NCBI GenBank assembly: GCA_016801885.1
Contig: JAFBJY010001353.1
Coordinates: 62,001-126,000, forward strand
Length of the DNA: 64,000 nucleotides
Source: Toxotes chatareus
Lineage: Eukaryota; Chordata; Actinopteri; Toxotidae
Direction: 5' to 3'
Below the pieces are notes generated by a model, which did no database searches, was not told the DNA's origin, and saw only the letters and a program-made list of their open reading frames with translations. Below are positions 32,096 through 44,525 of the stretch, one piece after another. How positions within the stretch are numbered: position 1 is the stretch's first letter; the number at the start of each line of letters is the position of its first letter. The translations under genes were made by a program, and so were the position numbers.

Positions 32096-32376
32096 GGCAC
32101 AGTTCGTGCGTGGGTTCTCTCCGGGTACTCTGGCTTCCTCCCACAATACCAAAAACATGCATGGGATAGGTGAATTGGCTACTCTAAATTGCCCCTAGGT
32201 GTGAATGTGTGCGTGTGTGGTTGTCTGTCTTTGCGTGTCAGCCCTGCGATTGACTGGCGACCAGTCCAGGGTGTACCCCGCCTCTCGCCCATAAGCAGCT
32301 GGGATAGGCTCCAGTTCCCCCGCGACCCTGATAGAGGATTAAGCGGTAGAAAATGAAATGGAAAAAAAAAAGAAAA
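32096..32376. repeat. SINE or L2-type LINE 3' tail with 13-bp target duplication
   Basis: Common fish repeat with ATTGGCTACTCTAAATTGCC, GTGTACCCCGCCTCTCGCCC and GCGACCCTGATAGAGGATTA. ATCATTTAGAGCA occurs directly before (32083-32095) and after (32377-32389) it, proving a clean insertion into the Tc1 element. Confidence 0.88.
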
Positions 32377-32671
32377 ATCATTTAGAGCATTTATTTGCCG
32401 AAAATGACAAATGGTCAAAATAACAAAAAAGGTGCAGTGTTCTCAAACCTCACATAATGCAAAGAAAACAAGTTCATATTCATTTTTAAACAACACAATA
32501 CTGTTTTAAGTTAGGAAGAGTTCAGAAATCAATATTTGGTGGAATAATCCCGATTTTCAATCACATCTTTCAAGCATCTTGCCATGCTCTCCACCAGTCT
32601 TTCACGTTGCTGTTGTGTGACTTTGTGCCACTCCTGATGCAAAAATTCAAGCAGCTCAGGTATGTTTGATG

Positions 32672-32858
32672 GCTTGTCAATCAAGAATCAAGAATCTTTA
32701 TTGTCATTATGCAAGGCACAATGAAATTTTGTACAGCAGCTCTTTGGCACAAATAGTAACATAAAAGGCATATTTAAAATCTATCTAAATAAGTATAAAA
32801 TAGAATACAATATAAATAAAATAGGGATAAAGAATATGGTGAACAGTGCAACAATATA
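32672..32858 (-). repeat. Short LINE 3'-tail fragment
   Basis: Contains ATCAAGAATCAAGAATCTTT and TTGTCATTATGCAAGGCACA, which interrupt the transposase reading at its C-terminal end. On the minus strand the ATTCTTG repeats form the tail. The layout is like the LINE tail at 33.63 kb, so it is probably a severely 5'-truncated LINE copy. Confidence 0.6.
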
Positions 32859-32859
32859 T

Positions 32860-33490
32860 AAACCATCCATCCTCCTCTTGATCACATTCCAGAGGTTTTC
32901 AATTGGGTTCAGGTCTGGAGATTGGGCTGGCCATGACAGGGTCTTGATTTGGCGGTCCTTCATCCACACCTTGATTGACCTAGCTGTGTGGCATGGAGCA
33001 TTGTCCAGCTGGAAAAAACAATCCTCAGAGTTGGGGAACATTGTCAGAGCAGAAGGAAGCAAGTTTTTTTCCAAGATAACCTTGTACGTAGCTTGATTCA
33101 TGCGTCCTTCGCAAAGACGAATCTGCCTGATTACAGCCTTGCTGAAGCACATCACCCATCCTCCACCAAATTTCACAGTGGGTGCGAGACACTGTGGCTT
33201 GTAGGCCTCTCCAGGTCTCCGTCTAACCATTAGATGACCAGGTACTGGGCAAAGCTGAAAATTGGACTCATCAGCGAGGATGACCTTACTCCAGTCCTCT
33301 ATGGTCCAATCCTTATGATCTTTTGCAAACTTCAGCCTGGCTCTTCTTTGCTTCTCATTGATGAAGGGCTTATTTCTAGCTTTACACGACTTGAGCCCTG
33401 CCCCTAGAAGCTTGTTTCGAGCCGTTCTCACCGTGCACTTCACCCCAGCTGCCATTTGCCATTCTTTTTGTAGGTTACTTGATGTCATCC
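32860..33490 (-). pseudogene. Tc1 transposase, central and C-terminal part
   Basis: About 210 codons: MTSSNLQKEW at the truncated start, DDE-core landmarks WSKVILADESNF (first Asp), FQLDNAPCHTA (second Asp) and SPDLNPIENLWNVIKRR (third acidic residue). The frame is essentially intact. The N-terminal DNA-binding part has been moved 4.3 kb away by the hAT/LINE insertion. Confidence 0.9.
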
Positions 33491-36400
33491 TACGGTCAGC
33501 GGTGGAGGAAGTACTGAAGCTTAGTACTTAAGTAAAAGTACAAATATCCCATAAAAAAATATACTCAAGTGAAAGTGGAAGTACTGCATCAAGAATCTTA
33601 CTTAAGTCAAAGTACTAAGTACTTACTTTTAGAATAGAATAGAATAGAATTTTTATTGTCTGATACAAGTGTAACAGAAATTTGCCTTTGACAGGGCTCA
33701 ATAGCACATTTACAGATAGTAAAACACATAGTAAAAAACTCACGTACAGACATACTAAGACCACATAAATGTAAAAAGTAACTAAAATCCCGCTGATAAT
33801 AAAACGTGATCAGGTTATTGCACCTTTGCTGTTCAGGGCATTGACTGCTGTTGGGATGAATGATTTTTTTGTGGACTGTTTTTCTGGCTAGTGGGACTTT
33901 GTATCTCCTGCCAGATGGAAGAAAACTGAAGGAGTGGTGGAGGGGTGAGAGGGTTCCTCTGTGATCAGGGTGGCTTTCCTGATCACAGAGTGTTTGTACA
34001 GGTGGGACAGTGGAGTTTGTAGTGATCCAATTATTTTGCTGGCTTGATTTGTGATCCGTGACAGTTTTGTCTTCTGTTTGCTAGTGAGGAGGTTGTACCA
34101 GGATGTGATGTTAAAGGTGAGAATGGATTCTATGAGTGACCTGTATACCATGGTTAGGATTTTTTTACTGACATTAAAGTACCTGAGTTTTCTAAGGAGA
34201 TGGAGGCGCTGAAGCGCTTTATTGTAGATTGAGTCCGAGTGTGTTTGGAATGATAGGCGGGTGTCTATCTGTGTCCCCAGATATTTAAAACACTCCACCT
34301 GCTCAACCTGCTCCCCGTGAATACTCAGTGGTTTAAAAAGCGGGATATTTGCAGCTGTATATTTGCTCACACAGCACAACTCCTTTGTTTTTGAAATATT
34401 TAATTCCAGTGATTTCTCACTGAAGGTTTTTACCAGGTTATCTACCGCTGTTTGGTACTGTGTGACAGCCTCCATACTGACCATGTGGGCTACTAGGGCC
34501 ATGTCATCAGCATATTTTAAAAGACTCATTCCCTCCCTGCTACAGGTGATGTTGTTGGTGTAGACAGAGAACAGAAGGGGAGATAAAACACAGCCTTGTG
34601 GAAGACCTGTGCTTAAAACCAGTTTACTGGATTTAAAACCATTTAAAAACACCTGCTGTGGTCTGTCTGTTAAAAAGTCTCTAATCCATAAAAGCATCAA
34701 TGGGTGGATCTGTAAGTCCAGGAGGCAGTACAGCAGAGTGTCCGGGTTTACAGTGTTAAAAGCAGAGGAAAAGTCCATAAATAAAATCCGAGTATGTGGT
34801 TGTGCAGAGTCCATATTTTGTGCAACACAGTGTTTAAAAGAGTCAAACTTGCATCCTCTACACCTCGTTTGGCCTTATAGGCAAACTGGAGAGGATCTAG
34901 TTTTCCTGAGATTGTGTGAGACATCATATTACACACAACTTTCTCCATGCATTTGCAAAGCACTGATGTGAGGGCCACAGGCCTGAAGTCTTTTGTGTCT
35001 TTTGCATGGGCCTTTTTAGGGATGGGAATTATGAAGGACTCCTTCCATTGACTGGGAACACAGCCGCAATCTAAAAGAAGCTGAAACAGCCTGGTGAAGA
35101 CTGGACCCAACTGTGCAGCACAGCCTTTGAGCACCCTGCCCCTGAGCCTGTCAGGGCCAGGGGCTTTGTGTGGTTTCACCTTCTGTAAGATGGAGGTCAC
35201 CAGCTGCTCATCCACAGTAAGGGTTTCGTTGTTGGTCTGACTGTTAAAAGCAAAGTTTCTTGGTGTTTTGTCCTGGTTGTACCGACTGACTGAAGAAGGT
35301 GTTCAGTTCTTCCACAAATGAGGCAGGGTCTGTGCAGCTAGTTGCAGCTGGTTTGGTGGCACGGCCCATCATGATGTTCAGTCCTTGCCATGCCTCCCTC
35401 ACATTCCCAGATGTTAACTTGTCCTCTACCTTTTTCCTATAATTGTTTTTTGCAAGGGCAGACTGTCTCCTGAACTCCCTCTCCAGCTCTCTCACTCTCT
35501 GCTTGTCCCCCTGAAGAAATGCTTTTTTCTTCTGGGTTAGGCAGAGTTTCATGTCTTTTGCTGAACCATTCTTTATTGTTTGGGTAGATGGTTATAGTTT
35601 TTGTGGGAGTAACAGTGTCTTCACAGAATAAAATATATGAAGTCAGGACATCTGTCAGAGAATTCAGATCCCCATTACAGTCATTAAAAAACAAGTCCCA
35701 GTCTGTGAGTTCAAGGCAACCCCTGAGTGTGTCTGTTGCTTCATTATTCCAAACTGTAATGGTTTTTGTAATTGTCTGACCTGTTTTTAGTTGTGATCTG
35801 TATTTTGGTAGTAGCAGGATGACGTTGTGATCTGACCGGCCGAGAGGGGACGTGGCTTTGATACATATGCATTTGGGATGTTTCCATAGCACAGGTCCAG
35901 TATGTTGTTCATTCTGGTGGGTGTGGTGACGTACTGTTCCAGATGGGGCAGATGTATCTTAATGTCACAGCGGTTAAAATCTCCGAGGAGAAATACAGGT
36001 TGTGCCCCAGTCTGATTGACAGCTCTGTGGTAGCTGTCAGCTATCTGCTCTGCCGCCATATTAAAATCCGGTCCTGGGACGTATGCTAAAATCACAGTCA
36101 GCTGAGAGAACTCTCTGGGTAGGTAATGCGGTCTGAAAGACACCGTCAGCAGCTCGTAGTGCTTACAGCTCCTTGTTTCTCTCACTGTAAAGTTTGTTGC
36201 CCACTTACTGTTGACAGCCATACAAACTCCGCCCCCAATCGATTTCCTGGTTCTCGATGCATCCCTGTCAAAGCGAATGATGTTAAAACCTTCCAGTTGC
36301 AGGTCTGTGTCCTCTGTGAGCCAGGTTTCCGTGAAGCAGAAGAGGCTGGTCTGTCGGTAGTCCTGATCGGACTTCAGGAGTGTGGAAAGTTCCTCCATTT

Positions 36401-37790
36401 TATTCCGAAGCGATCGCACGTTTGACAGCGCGATTGCAGGTAGTGGTAGCCGGCTGCCTCTCCTCCTTAATCTGTTTCTTATTCCCCCTCGGGACCCCCT
36501 TTTCCTCCGGATCCGTTTGCGTTTTTGACTGCGGAGTATCTGACCGGGGATGTTGTCAGTGAGGGACGGTAGTTGTGCTGACCCTGGCAGCTGTTGGCCG
36601 AGCTCCAACAGGTAGCTCCGAGAATATATGAGTCTACCTGTGGTGGTGGTGAATGGCTGCGCCGGTGGCAAACAAAGTCCATTTACTGGCCATAAAACTG
36701 TTAAAATGAACCAGAGGGCAAGCAAATAAAGTGCTGTTGTTGTTAGCTGTCCGTTGAAGTGATCCATTACCACAAGAACACACTTTTCAAACCAACAATA
36801 CACAATAAACAATCAAACACTCAGAGCCGTGTCAGGAGTCGCTCTTGCAGAAGCAGAAGCGCCACCATCAGTGGATGATGGTGACAAGAGTAAAGCAGAC
36901 TGTAAATTATGCTCTGCAAAGTTGTCAAGAGGAGGGACGAAAGCGAGTACAACACAAGCAATCTGATAAAACATCTAAAAACCAACACGATGCGAGTTCA
37001 AAGAGTTTGCTAACAGGGGAAACGGCAACAACCAACTTTGCAGCAAACTCTGGAGAAGAGGAGAAGATGTCAAGAGACAAACAGCAAGCAGTGAAAATAA
37101 CAGAGGCTCTTACCCAGTACATTGCTCTTGATGACCAGCCGCTGTCGGTTGTTGATAATGTGGGATTTAGACGCTTCTTCTCAGCGTATTGGAGCCGAGG
37201 TACGAGATCCCTAGCCGACACCACATCACTGACACAGTGTTGCCAAAGCTTCACGACTTTGTGAAGAGGCACATCCACAGCCTGTTGCAAGACATTTCAG
37301 CCCTGAGCCCTGAGTTTTTCATTAAAAAAAACTTGCCCCTCACTTTTTCAAAATAGACTTAGTTCTCACTGACAGATGTTGCTGATTACATGATAATGCC
37401 TTAGTTGCTCTGCCAGTTTTATGTTGGTACAGTTATATTTCAAGGCTATATTTAAGTGAAATATGTGGCAAGGCTGTTTGTTAAAAAAAAAAAGATGCAG
37501 TTGAAAATGCTAAAATGTCAATAACAGTACTTCTGTTTGAGTAAAATGTGTGGCAATGCCATATATAATGTAATGTTCAGTCACAGCAATTTCTTACAGC
37601 CAGAGAATGAAACAATATTTGATGAAAATAAAACATGTTTTCAAGTAAATGTACGAAGTGTAATGGCATTAATAAGTACTCATATCGGTACTCTGTATCG
37701 GCAAGTACTCAAATTTAAGTACTTGTACTTGTACTTGGATTGAAAAAATGTGGTAAAAATGTGGTATCGGTGCATCCTTAGTGACACTGG
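33491..37790. mobile_element. hAT-derived insertion in Tc1, itself hosting a LINE
   Basis: Left edge CAGCGGTGGAGGAAGTACT is the start of a well-known fish hAT family. The right edge ends GGTATCGGTGCATCC, an end typical of a different hAT family. At 36.83-37.32 kb the plus strand encodes a BED-type fragment (DCKLCSAKL) and ITEALTQYIALDDQPLSVV, then frameshifts. It may be two hAT relics joined or overlapping. No clear 8-bp duplication was found. Confidence 0.55.
33632..36812 (-). pseudogene. Rex1/L2-type LINE, endonuclease and reverse transcriptase
   Basis: ORF from 36812: a hydrophobic start, Arg-rich stretch, then AP-endonuclease blocks (SNVRSLRNKMEEL, FCFTETWLTEDTD, LLGDFNRCDI). After frame changes near 35.9, 35.5, 35.2 and 34.8 kb come reverse-transcriptase blocks HKAPGPDRL, FRPVALTS, LFMDFSSAFNT, GLPQGCVLSPLLF and YADDMAL. 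The 3' tail of the element is the AGAATAGAATAGAAT run at 33.63 kb. One of the longer LINEs here, but it cannot encode an active protein as read. Confidence 0.85.
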
Positions 37791-37796
37791 AATGAG

Positions 37797-38031
37797 TTGA
37801 CGGTCATCCTGGTCAGTGGAGAGTCGTTTCGCCCTCTGCCAGCCTGTAGCTTTGTTGTCCCCAGTGTCTGCTGCTTGACCTTGTTCTTATGAACAGCCAT
37901 CTTAGAAATTTAAAGGATGGAAGCAACCTGACGCTCACTGTATCCCTCTGCCAGTAAATCCAGAATTTTCCTCTTTTTTCTCTCTTTTCCTCAAACAAAA
38001 CTTTTCTTTTCAACTGTTTTGGCATGGTCAA
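37797..38031 (-). pseudogene. Tc1 transposase N-terminal part
   Basis: Starts near 38025 (MPKQLKRKVLFEE), with helix-turn-helix-like sequence in the next frame (YSERQVASILKISK, about 37.9-37.95 kb). It is cut at about 37.80 kb by the hAT insertion. The coding continues at 33490. Confidence 0.75.
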
Positions 38032-38650
38032 TAGTTATTTTTTTGATTGCTATTACTTTTGAGGTACTACCAGCACTGTTTGTGCCATCCATCCAGTCCT
38101 ATTGCAAGAGCATAGTGATGACCACAGCAGTGGTTTTTATCCTTTTCCTCATTAAATAGGATTTGGTTCCGGTGATCACCTAATCAGTACCTCATTAAGT
38201 AGACTGAGGTGTGCTTGTGTTGGAATTCAACATACACAGGAATGGAATGGCTGTCATAACTGTAGAGATACTGATTTCAGAAGAATTTGCAGTGGTCTCT
38301 CAGTTTTTTCCAGAGCTGTATCTGAGTCACTTTGACTTTAGTCTCATCACTTTCTAGTCGTGTTGGAAGAAGAAAATACTGAATATATATTTGTTGATGT
38401 GAGTGTGGAAAAACCTCGGATGTGATTTAAAGAGTGAAGCTTTTTTCTTGTTAAACGAAGCTTTGAAATCTGTAGCTCACCATTTCTCTGCCACAGTCAG
38501 TGGACTAAACCACAGAAGAAGAAAACAGACTTTACCATGAAGATCCTCAGTGTGGATCAGTATAATATCAGTGTGATGTCTGCACTTTACTGTCAGCACA
38601 ACTTTCACATCATATTCATCTCAGCACACAAGTAAACAATGGAGTCTGAC

Positions 38651-38826
38651 CTCAGAGTCTCCAGTCCACAGTCTGGACTCTGCAGAAAACCACACAGATG
38701 ATTCACTCCTGAATCCTGCAGGTTCCAGTTTTTACTCAGGTCCAGGTGTCTCAGATGGGAGGGTTGGACTTCAGAGCTGAGGCCAGAGAAGCACAGCTGA
38801 TCTCTGACAAACTGCAGGAACTCAAC
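38651..38826 (-). pseudogene. LRR exon copy, 176 bp, frameshifted
   Basis: Has the same borders as the 174-bp LRR exons but is 176 bp long. It lacks one G in the GGGAGGG-TTGG run and has a small insertion in CAGGTTCCAGTTTTTACTC. Ser/Leu-rich LRR coding is still readable in pieces. Closely similar to 40273-40445. Confidence 0.8.
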
Positions 38827-38829
38827 CTG

Positions 38830-40270
38830 AATAAAGAATAAAAGATGTGAGTCTAGGAGACAAAGTTCCTGCTTGAAAGTGTTGAGTGTTTCATCATCTG
38901 TTCAGAGCTGAAGAAGGTTGAGAATGTACAAGTTTGGAAAATGGAAACTCCAAACACCTGAACCAACAGGATGCAGCTTAAAAACAGTCAGACACTAAAA
39001 GTCAAACACAGCTCTCATTAACTTCAGTCACTATAAACATCACAGATCATAAAGCAAAGAGTGAAGAAACATTTCTTTCTGTCTTAATGTGGAATATTTG
39101 CTTTGTATGTGAAGAAATATAAAAGTCAACTGAAGGTGAAGATGAAATTGTTCCAAAGTAAAGAGTCAATTAGCAAGTGTTGGATTTTGAATCTTCATTC
39201 AATGAGTTTGAAATATGAAGCTGAACAAGATGCTCAGTGTGGATCAGCATCAAATCTCTGAGCTCAAATCTCCTTCAAAAAGTCCCACATTCACACTAAG
39301 GTTTAACAGTTTGGAAGAAAGTTTTCAAAGTGTTCACTAAGGTTTCAAATGAAATCTTTCATATTGTGTGAAATAATAGTTTGAGCCTTTGATGTTCTGA
39401 GTGTGACTGAAGTTTGTGTTGAGAGTTTGAGAAGCTGCAGACATTCAGCACATGTGCAGTGTGTTGAATGAGACATTTCATCACATTCCAGTCATGTGTC
39501 TTTGGTCCAAAGCAAGTTCATCTTCATCCAACACTCTCTGCTCACACATTTGAATCTGCTGTTCCAGCATTGCATTCTGGGATTCCTGGCCCCACCTTCC
39601 TGGTGACTGTCAGCTTAGGGGGGGTCTGTGTCCCACAGTTTGTGTCCCTGTGACAAAGACACAGTGGGACGTTGACACCCAGTGGGCTCAGTGATTGGTC
39701 GGCTGTGTGGAGCTGAGAAAGGAGCCAGGGTTTGAACTTCTCTCTCTGCTCTGTTTTCATTGGTTCCACAAATATTTGTGTCCCTGTTCAGCTCAGCAGC
39801 TGAGTGTAGCTCTATGAATGTCTTCAGGAGACACTGTGTGAAAATGTCCTCTCCGTATTTAAACCATGGTCACGTGTCCTCTCTGTGACAGCAGGCTTTT
39901 CACTGTGCCTGTGAGTGAGGCCATTGGGAGCAGCTATGAACACTTGTGCCTTCAGGCCTGCTCACACGTGTTGTACAGATCAGTTCTTGTCAAACATCCT
40001 GATCTCAATGAGACTTTGTGAATAACACAAGCTCAACTCAGTCAAACTGCTGACACTGTCAATGTGGACTGTAAGAGTCAGAATCCAAATCATTTTCAAA
40101 GCTTTAAAAATCACTTTGAAAATCAGAGTCAGCACTTTCACAACTTCCTTTCAACCATTTCACACTTTGAATGTTAGAAATTCTGAAGGAGATTTGACCT
40201 AATAAATACTGAATAAAGCACAACTTTCACATCATATCCATCTCAGCACACAAGTAAACAATGGAGTCTG
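38830..40270. other. Intron and spacer, no gene
   Basis: 38830-39025 duplicates 31480-31675. The remainder has many simple phrases (for example TTTGAAAT) and no supported exon. Confidence 0.6.
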
Positions 40271-40272
40271 AC

Positions 40273-40445
40273 CTCAGAGTCTCCAGTCCACAATCTGGAC
40301 TCTGTAGTAAACCACACAGATGCTTCACTCCTGAATCCTGCAGGTTGTTTTTACTCAGGTCCAGGTGTCTCAGATGGGAGGGTTGGACTTCAGAGCTGAG
40401 GCCAGAGAAGCACAGCTGATCTCTGACAACCTGCAGCCCCTCAAC
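40273..40445 (-). pseudogene. LRR exon copy, 173 bp, one base short
   Basis: Splice borders as in the other LRR exons. The single missing base is in the same G run as in the 38.65-kb copy (three Gs instead of four before TTGG), so the reading frame is lost. About 50 bases outside the exon (CATCTCAGCACACAAGTAAA) are also shared with the 38.6-kb copy, showing a tandem duplication. Confidence 0.8.
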
Positions 40446-41788
40446 CTGAATAAAGGATAACAGATGAAGATGAAAATCATTGATAATCCAATCAGATATG
40501 TCCTAATCAATGAGCTTCTCTCTAACATGAGCAGAGTGACTGTGTCCTTCTGTTGCTGTGGATCATCATCATGTCAGCCTTCTACACATCATCCACATTT
40601 CACCACAACATTCACACACCTGTTCATGTCAACACAGATTCATATCAGTCAGGTCTGTCATTAGAGGATCAATATATTTAGTAGCTCAGTAGGTTTGTGT
40701 AGTTAAAATGAGAAGTCCACATGTTCACAGCTGGATCTGAAAACAACAGTCAGATGTCAGATGCAGATTAAAGGAGTTGTTGGTGTCATCCTTCAACTCT
40801 CAGCTTCACAGCTCTGTTTGGAAACAGCTTCCAGCCTTTTTACAAACATCGGATTTGATGGTGTCGTCATCACCTCTATGACTTTAACCAGGTGTAAAAC
40901 CTGTTTGTTGAGGAGCTCTGCACCTGTTGACAGGTAGAAATGAGCAGCTGTAGCAGAAGATCTGAGCTTTTGCTGCAGTTTGATCTTCATGGAGTGTGGT
41001 AAACATTTACTGACATGTATCTGTACACTGATGAATCACTGTTGCACTGTCTTCTGTAATAAGTCCTGAGGGTGGTTCTGACCTTTGACCCCAGACGCTC
41101 CAGTCATGGAGACTGTAGTTTGTCAGTGTGTGAGATCTGCTCATTGGAAACTGCTCTTACTGGAATTAGTTGCTCAGAGAACAGACTCCCGCTGAGCTTG
41201 TCCTCACTGCAGTTTGGTATCATAGGCAAGGAGCAGTCACACATTCTATCATGTCTCTTGTGTAGAGTCTATTTCCTGGATCCACAATGAAAACATTCAT
41301 TCAACTCAACAGAGACTGAGCACAAAGTGGTTTTCATTCATAATAGAACTTTGAAAACTTTCCTAAACTCTGTCATCCAAAGATCTCTTCATTCACTCCA
41401 CGTTTCATTTCTCAGAGATTCAACAGTCAGATGATTGTTAAATAAAGTGGGATTTGTCATGAAACAGCAGCTTTTTCACATCTATATCCAGTGTGTACCT
41501 GCTCTAAATCCCAAACACTGTGACTGGTCTCAGCTGCCTTCTTTTTGTAGTCATTACAACAGAGAGTCCTTTCTCCTCTCCAGAAGCTCCAGAAGAATTC
41601 ATGTCCCTCACACACTCTACAGCCTCACCTTCACTGACTGATGGACCACAACATCAACCTCTGGAAGCTGAAAAACTGTCCTGTCCTACATGTCCCCATC
41701 ATGACTCTGCTCCTGTCGCCCTTTAAATAAACCCTGCTCAAGTCTTTGACTTTTATTTGGAGCCATAAGGAAAACCTTTTGGAATAAC
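40446..41788. other. Intergenic, no gene seen
   Basis: Short frames only. No domain, tRNA or transposon end recognised. Confidence 0.5.
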
Positions 41789-44525
41789 TAGAGCTGTGTT
41801 GAAAAAATCGATTCTCCGATTCTGAATCAATTTTCATTTTATTTTCTAAATTTCTAAATTATTATTATTATTATAAATTATTTTCTAAATTTCTAATTTT
41901 CTATTGCGACATCACCAATATCTCATGACCAAGCCGTCCACCGGGCCGCAACAGACAAAACTCCAGCAAACCCTACAACTACCTGCCAATTCTGCACGCT
42001 CTCTCAAAATAACGGAGGCTATTGCGGGCTTCATTTGCAAAGATATGCACCTGTATACTGTTGTCGAAAATGAGGTCTTCAGGCGGCTAATGAAGGTAAC
42101 AGAGCCGCACTATGTTATTGTGTCTCGCAAACGTTTGTCTGAAGAAGTCATTCCAAATATGTATCAGTCAGTCAAAGAAAATGTGAAAAGTAAACTTCAC
42201 TCAGCAGTGAGAGTGGGCATTACAAGTGATAACTGGACATCCGTGGCCACGGAATCTTACATGAGTCTAACAGCACACTACATAGACGAGGACTGGAACC
42301 TCATCTCGTACGTGCTTCAGACCACAGAAGTTGAAACTGACCATCGTTCTGCCAGTCTAGCAGAAATGTTGACGACGGCGATAGAGGAGTGGGGGATGAT
42401 GAACAAAGACCCAGCCATCGTGACCGACAATGCGGCAAATATGATCCGTGCGGTTGAGATTATGGGGCTAACCCACGTCGGCTGCTTTGCACACATTATC
42501 AACCTAGCCTCGCAAGCCGGTCTCAAACGACCGAATATTGCACACCTGCTTGGGAAAGTGAGGCACATTGCAAAGTTCTTTCATCGCAGTACGACAGCCA
42601 CCCGCATCCTCAAAGAAAAACAGAAGCTGTTGCAGCTGAAACCACACAGGCTCACAATTGATGTCGTGACCCGGTGGAACAGTGCGCTCGAGATGTTAGA
42701 ACGCTTTCTGGAGCAGCAACCTGCAATATCTGCCGCTCTGCTCTCACCCGAAGTCCGCAGAAATGAAAAGGAGCTGTGCAGCTTGAAAGAGGAAGACATA
42801 ACAGATGCAGAAGATGTGGTCAGAGCACTGAAGCCAATGAAGACCGCTACTCAGGTCATGTCAGAAGAAAAGTCCCCAACTCTCTCAGTGATTGCACCGC
42901 TGCATGCCCTGCTGCTGAAGGAGATGACAAGCCTCCCAGAAGACTCCAAAGTTGTTAAGGACATCAAGGGTGAGATAAAGAAAAAGCTGAGCACAAGGTA
43001 GGCCTATGGTGTGTGTGTGTGTGTGTGTGTGTGTCTGTGTGAGTGAGGGAGCGAGAGGCAAAGAGAGCTGCATTGCTTGGAGGACACATAAAGAAAATAT
43101 TATTATCCTTCTGGATGGTATAAATTAATTTAATGTGTGAAATTAAAATTTCAGGTATGTGAACCAGAAGGACATGCTGCATGTTGCCTCAGTTGTCGAT
43201 CCACGCTTTAAAGCCCTGCCATTCCTGAGTGAGGAGGAGCAAGGCAGCATCTTTTCCATACTCAAGACTGAAGCAGTGTTTGGGATGGAGGAAGAAGCAT
43301 ATAATGTAAGCAATAATAAAACGCCCTGTGGGAAAAATCCAAGAAAATCTCTCTCTCTGTCACACACACACACACCTCTGTATACAATACACATTTTCTC
43401 GCAACTCTCTCACACAGCAAGATGATGATGAAGTTGATGGAGAGAAGGAAGAGGTGGAACCCCAACCCCATGTACCTAACCCCAAACAATCCAGCGCCTT
43501 GGAGTCTCTCCTTGGGGAAGCCTACAGACCAAGAGAGGAGAGAACACTGAAAACTCCAGCAGAAGAGGCAGAAGATGAGATCAAAAGGTACAGGGCAAAG
43601 AGACCTGCAGGGCTGCAGGACAATCCTCTAGTCTGGTGGAGGGAGAATGAAAAGGAGTATCCTCTTTTGGCTCGCGTGGCAAAGCAATATCTTTGTGTCC
43701 CCGGGACCAGTGTCGCATCTGAGAGGGTTTTTCAACCGCAGGGGTGATATAATCACTGCTAAAAGAAGCTGCCTTACCCCAGGGCATGTCAATGAACTAC
43801 TTTTCCTGCAGAAGAATCTTTCCATTCCCAAGTGAGTTGACAGGAGGACAATTTACACAGTCTGTCTTAAGTCAAGTTTAAACTTTTCAGTTTATTTTTA
43901 TTTGCACTTTAATAGGCAATGCCTTTCTATTTACATGTTAAAAGTGTTCATTCGTTAAGTTGAAAATGTCCAGTTTACATGTTCGCACTTTAAAGGCAAT
44001 TGAATGTCAAATACTTAGAGCACTTACGTTTCCTAAGGTACTGTACCCTTGATTCTTATTTACATGCAGTATGACTGTTACTTTGTAGCCAGCAACCAGC
44101 ACTCTGTTTACATTTACACTGGCTGGGAATGTCTTTTTCATGTTGATACTTGAAATAAAAGTAGATTTGTATTCAACAGCAACAGCTTTTGTGTGAATTC
44201 TTGATGTCATATTTTTAATAATGCACCAGGTTAGTGTCCCAGCAGTAGCCGTTAGCAGTCCATTGTTGCAGCTATAGACACCTCTGGCATTCTGTTTGCT
44301 GCCCTGGATCTGCTGGATCTGGTAATTCTGCCCCACAGCATTGTTTTTGGCATTAATATGTTGCATAACTACACAGTCATGTAATTCAGATAACAGCTTA
44401 AAAAATGTTTTTAATTGCACTTACACGAATCAAGATCGAATTGAATCGAATCGTGATAATCGATTCTGAATCTTGAGAATCGGAATCGAATCGATTCTTG
44501 AAATTTGAATCGATACCCAGCCCTA
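41789..44525 (+). mobile_element. hAT transposon with intron-containing transposase
   Basis: AT-rich ends rich in ATCGATTC phrases: left AAAAAATCGATTCTCCGATT, right GATTCTTGAAATTTGAATCG followed by CCCAGCCCT, the inverted form of the usual CAGGGCTGGG start. The left end is degraded (AGAGCTGTG). No clean 8-bp duplication is visible. The transposase gene lies between. Confidence 0.75.
41904..43835 (+). pseudogene. hAT (ZBED-like) transposase, three exons
   Basis: Exon 1 from about 41904 to 42999 is open for 365 codons: VGITSDNWTSVATESY (catalytic Asp), PAIVTDNAANM (Asp), VGCFAHIINL, VTRWNS. The GT-AG intron 43000-43154 contains a GT array. Exon 2 (about 43155-43307, VDPRFKALPFL) ends at GTAAGC. 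Exon 3 (from 43421) has LVWWRENEKEYPLLARVAKQYL and GTSVASERVF, with the catalytic-region Glu and dimerisation block, then a one-base shift and a last piece ending TGA 43833-43835. The N-terminal BED finger is missing. Only one frameshift is seen, so decay is mild. Confidence 0.88.

Larger units (their letters stand above)
31934..38318 (-). mobile_element. Tc1/mariner element carrying nested insertions
   Basis: The inverted ends CAGCTCTGGAAAAAAT (left) and its counterpart CAGCTCTGGAAAAAACT read from the right (38318 inward) are flanked by TA at 31932-31933 and 38319-38320. The transposase is on the minus strand in two parts (37.8-38.03 kb N-terminus; 32.86-33.49 kb remainder). Between and within them lie a SINE-like repeat, a LINE tail, hAT pieces and a LINE. 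Net of insertions it would be about 1.6 kb, the normal size. Confidence 0.88.

Noticed and set aside
37150..37320. Host ZBED gene at 36.8-37.3 kb
   Set aside because: The BED-like and downstream blocks are frameshifted, sit inside transposon borders and lack a catalytic region, so a hAT relic explains it.
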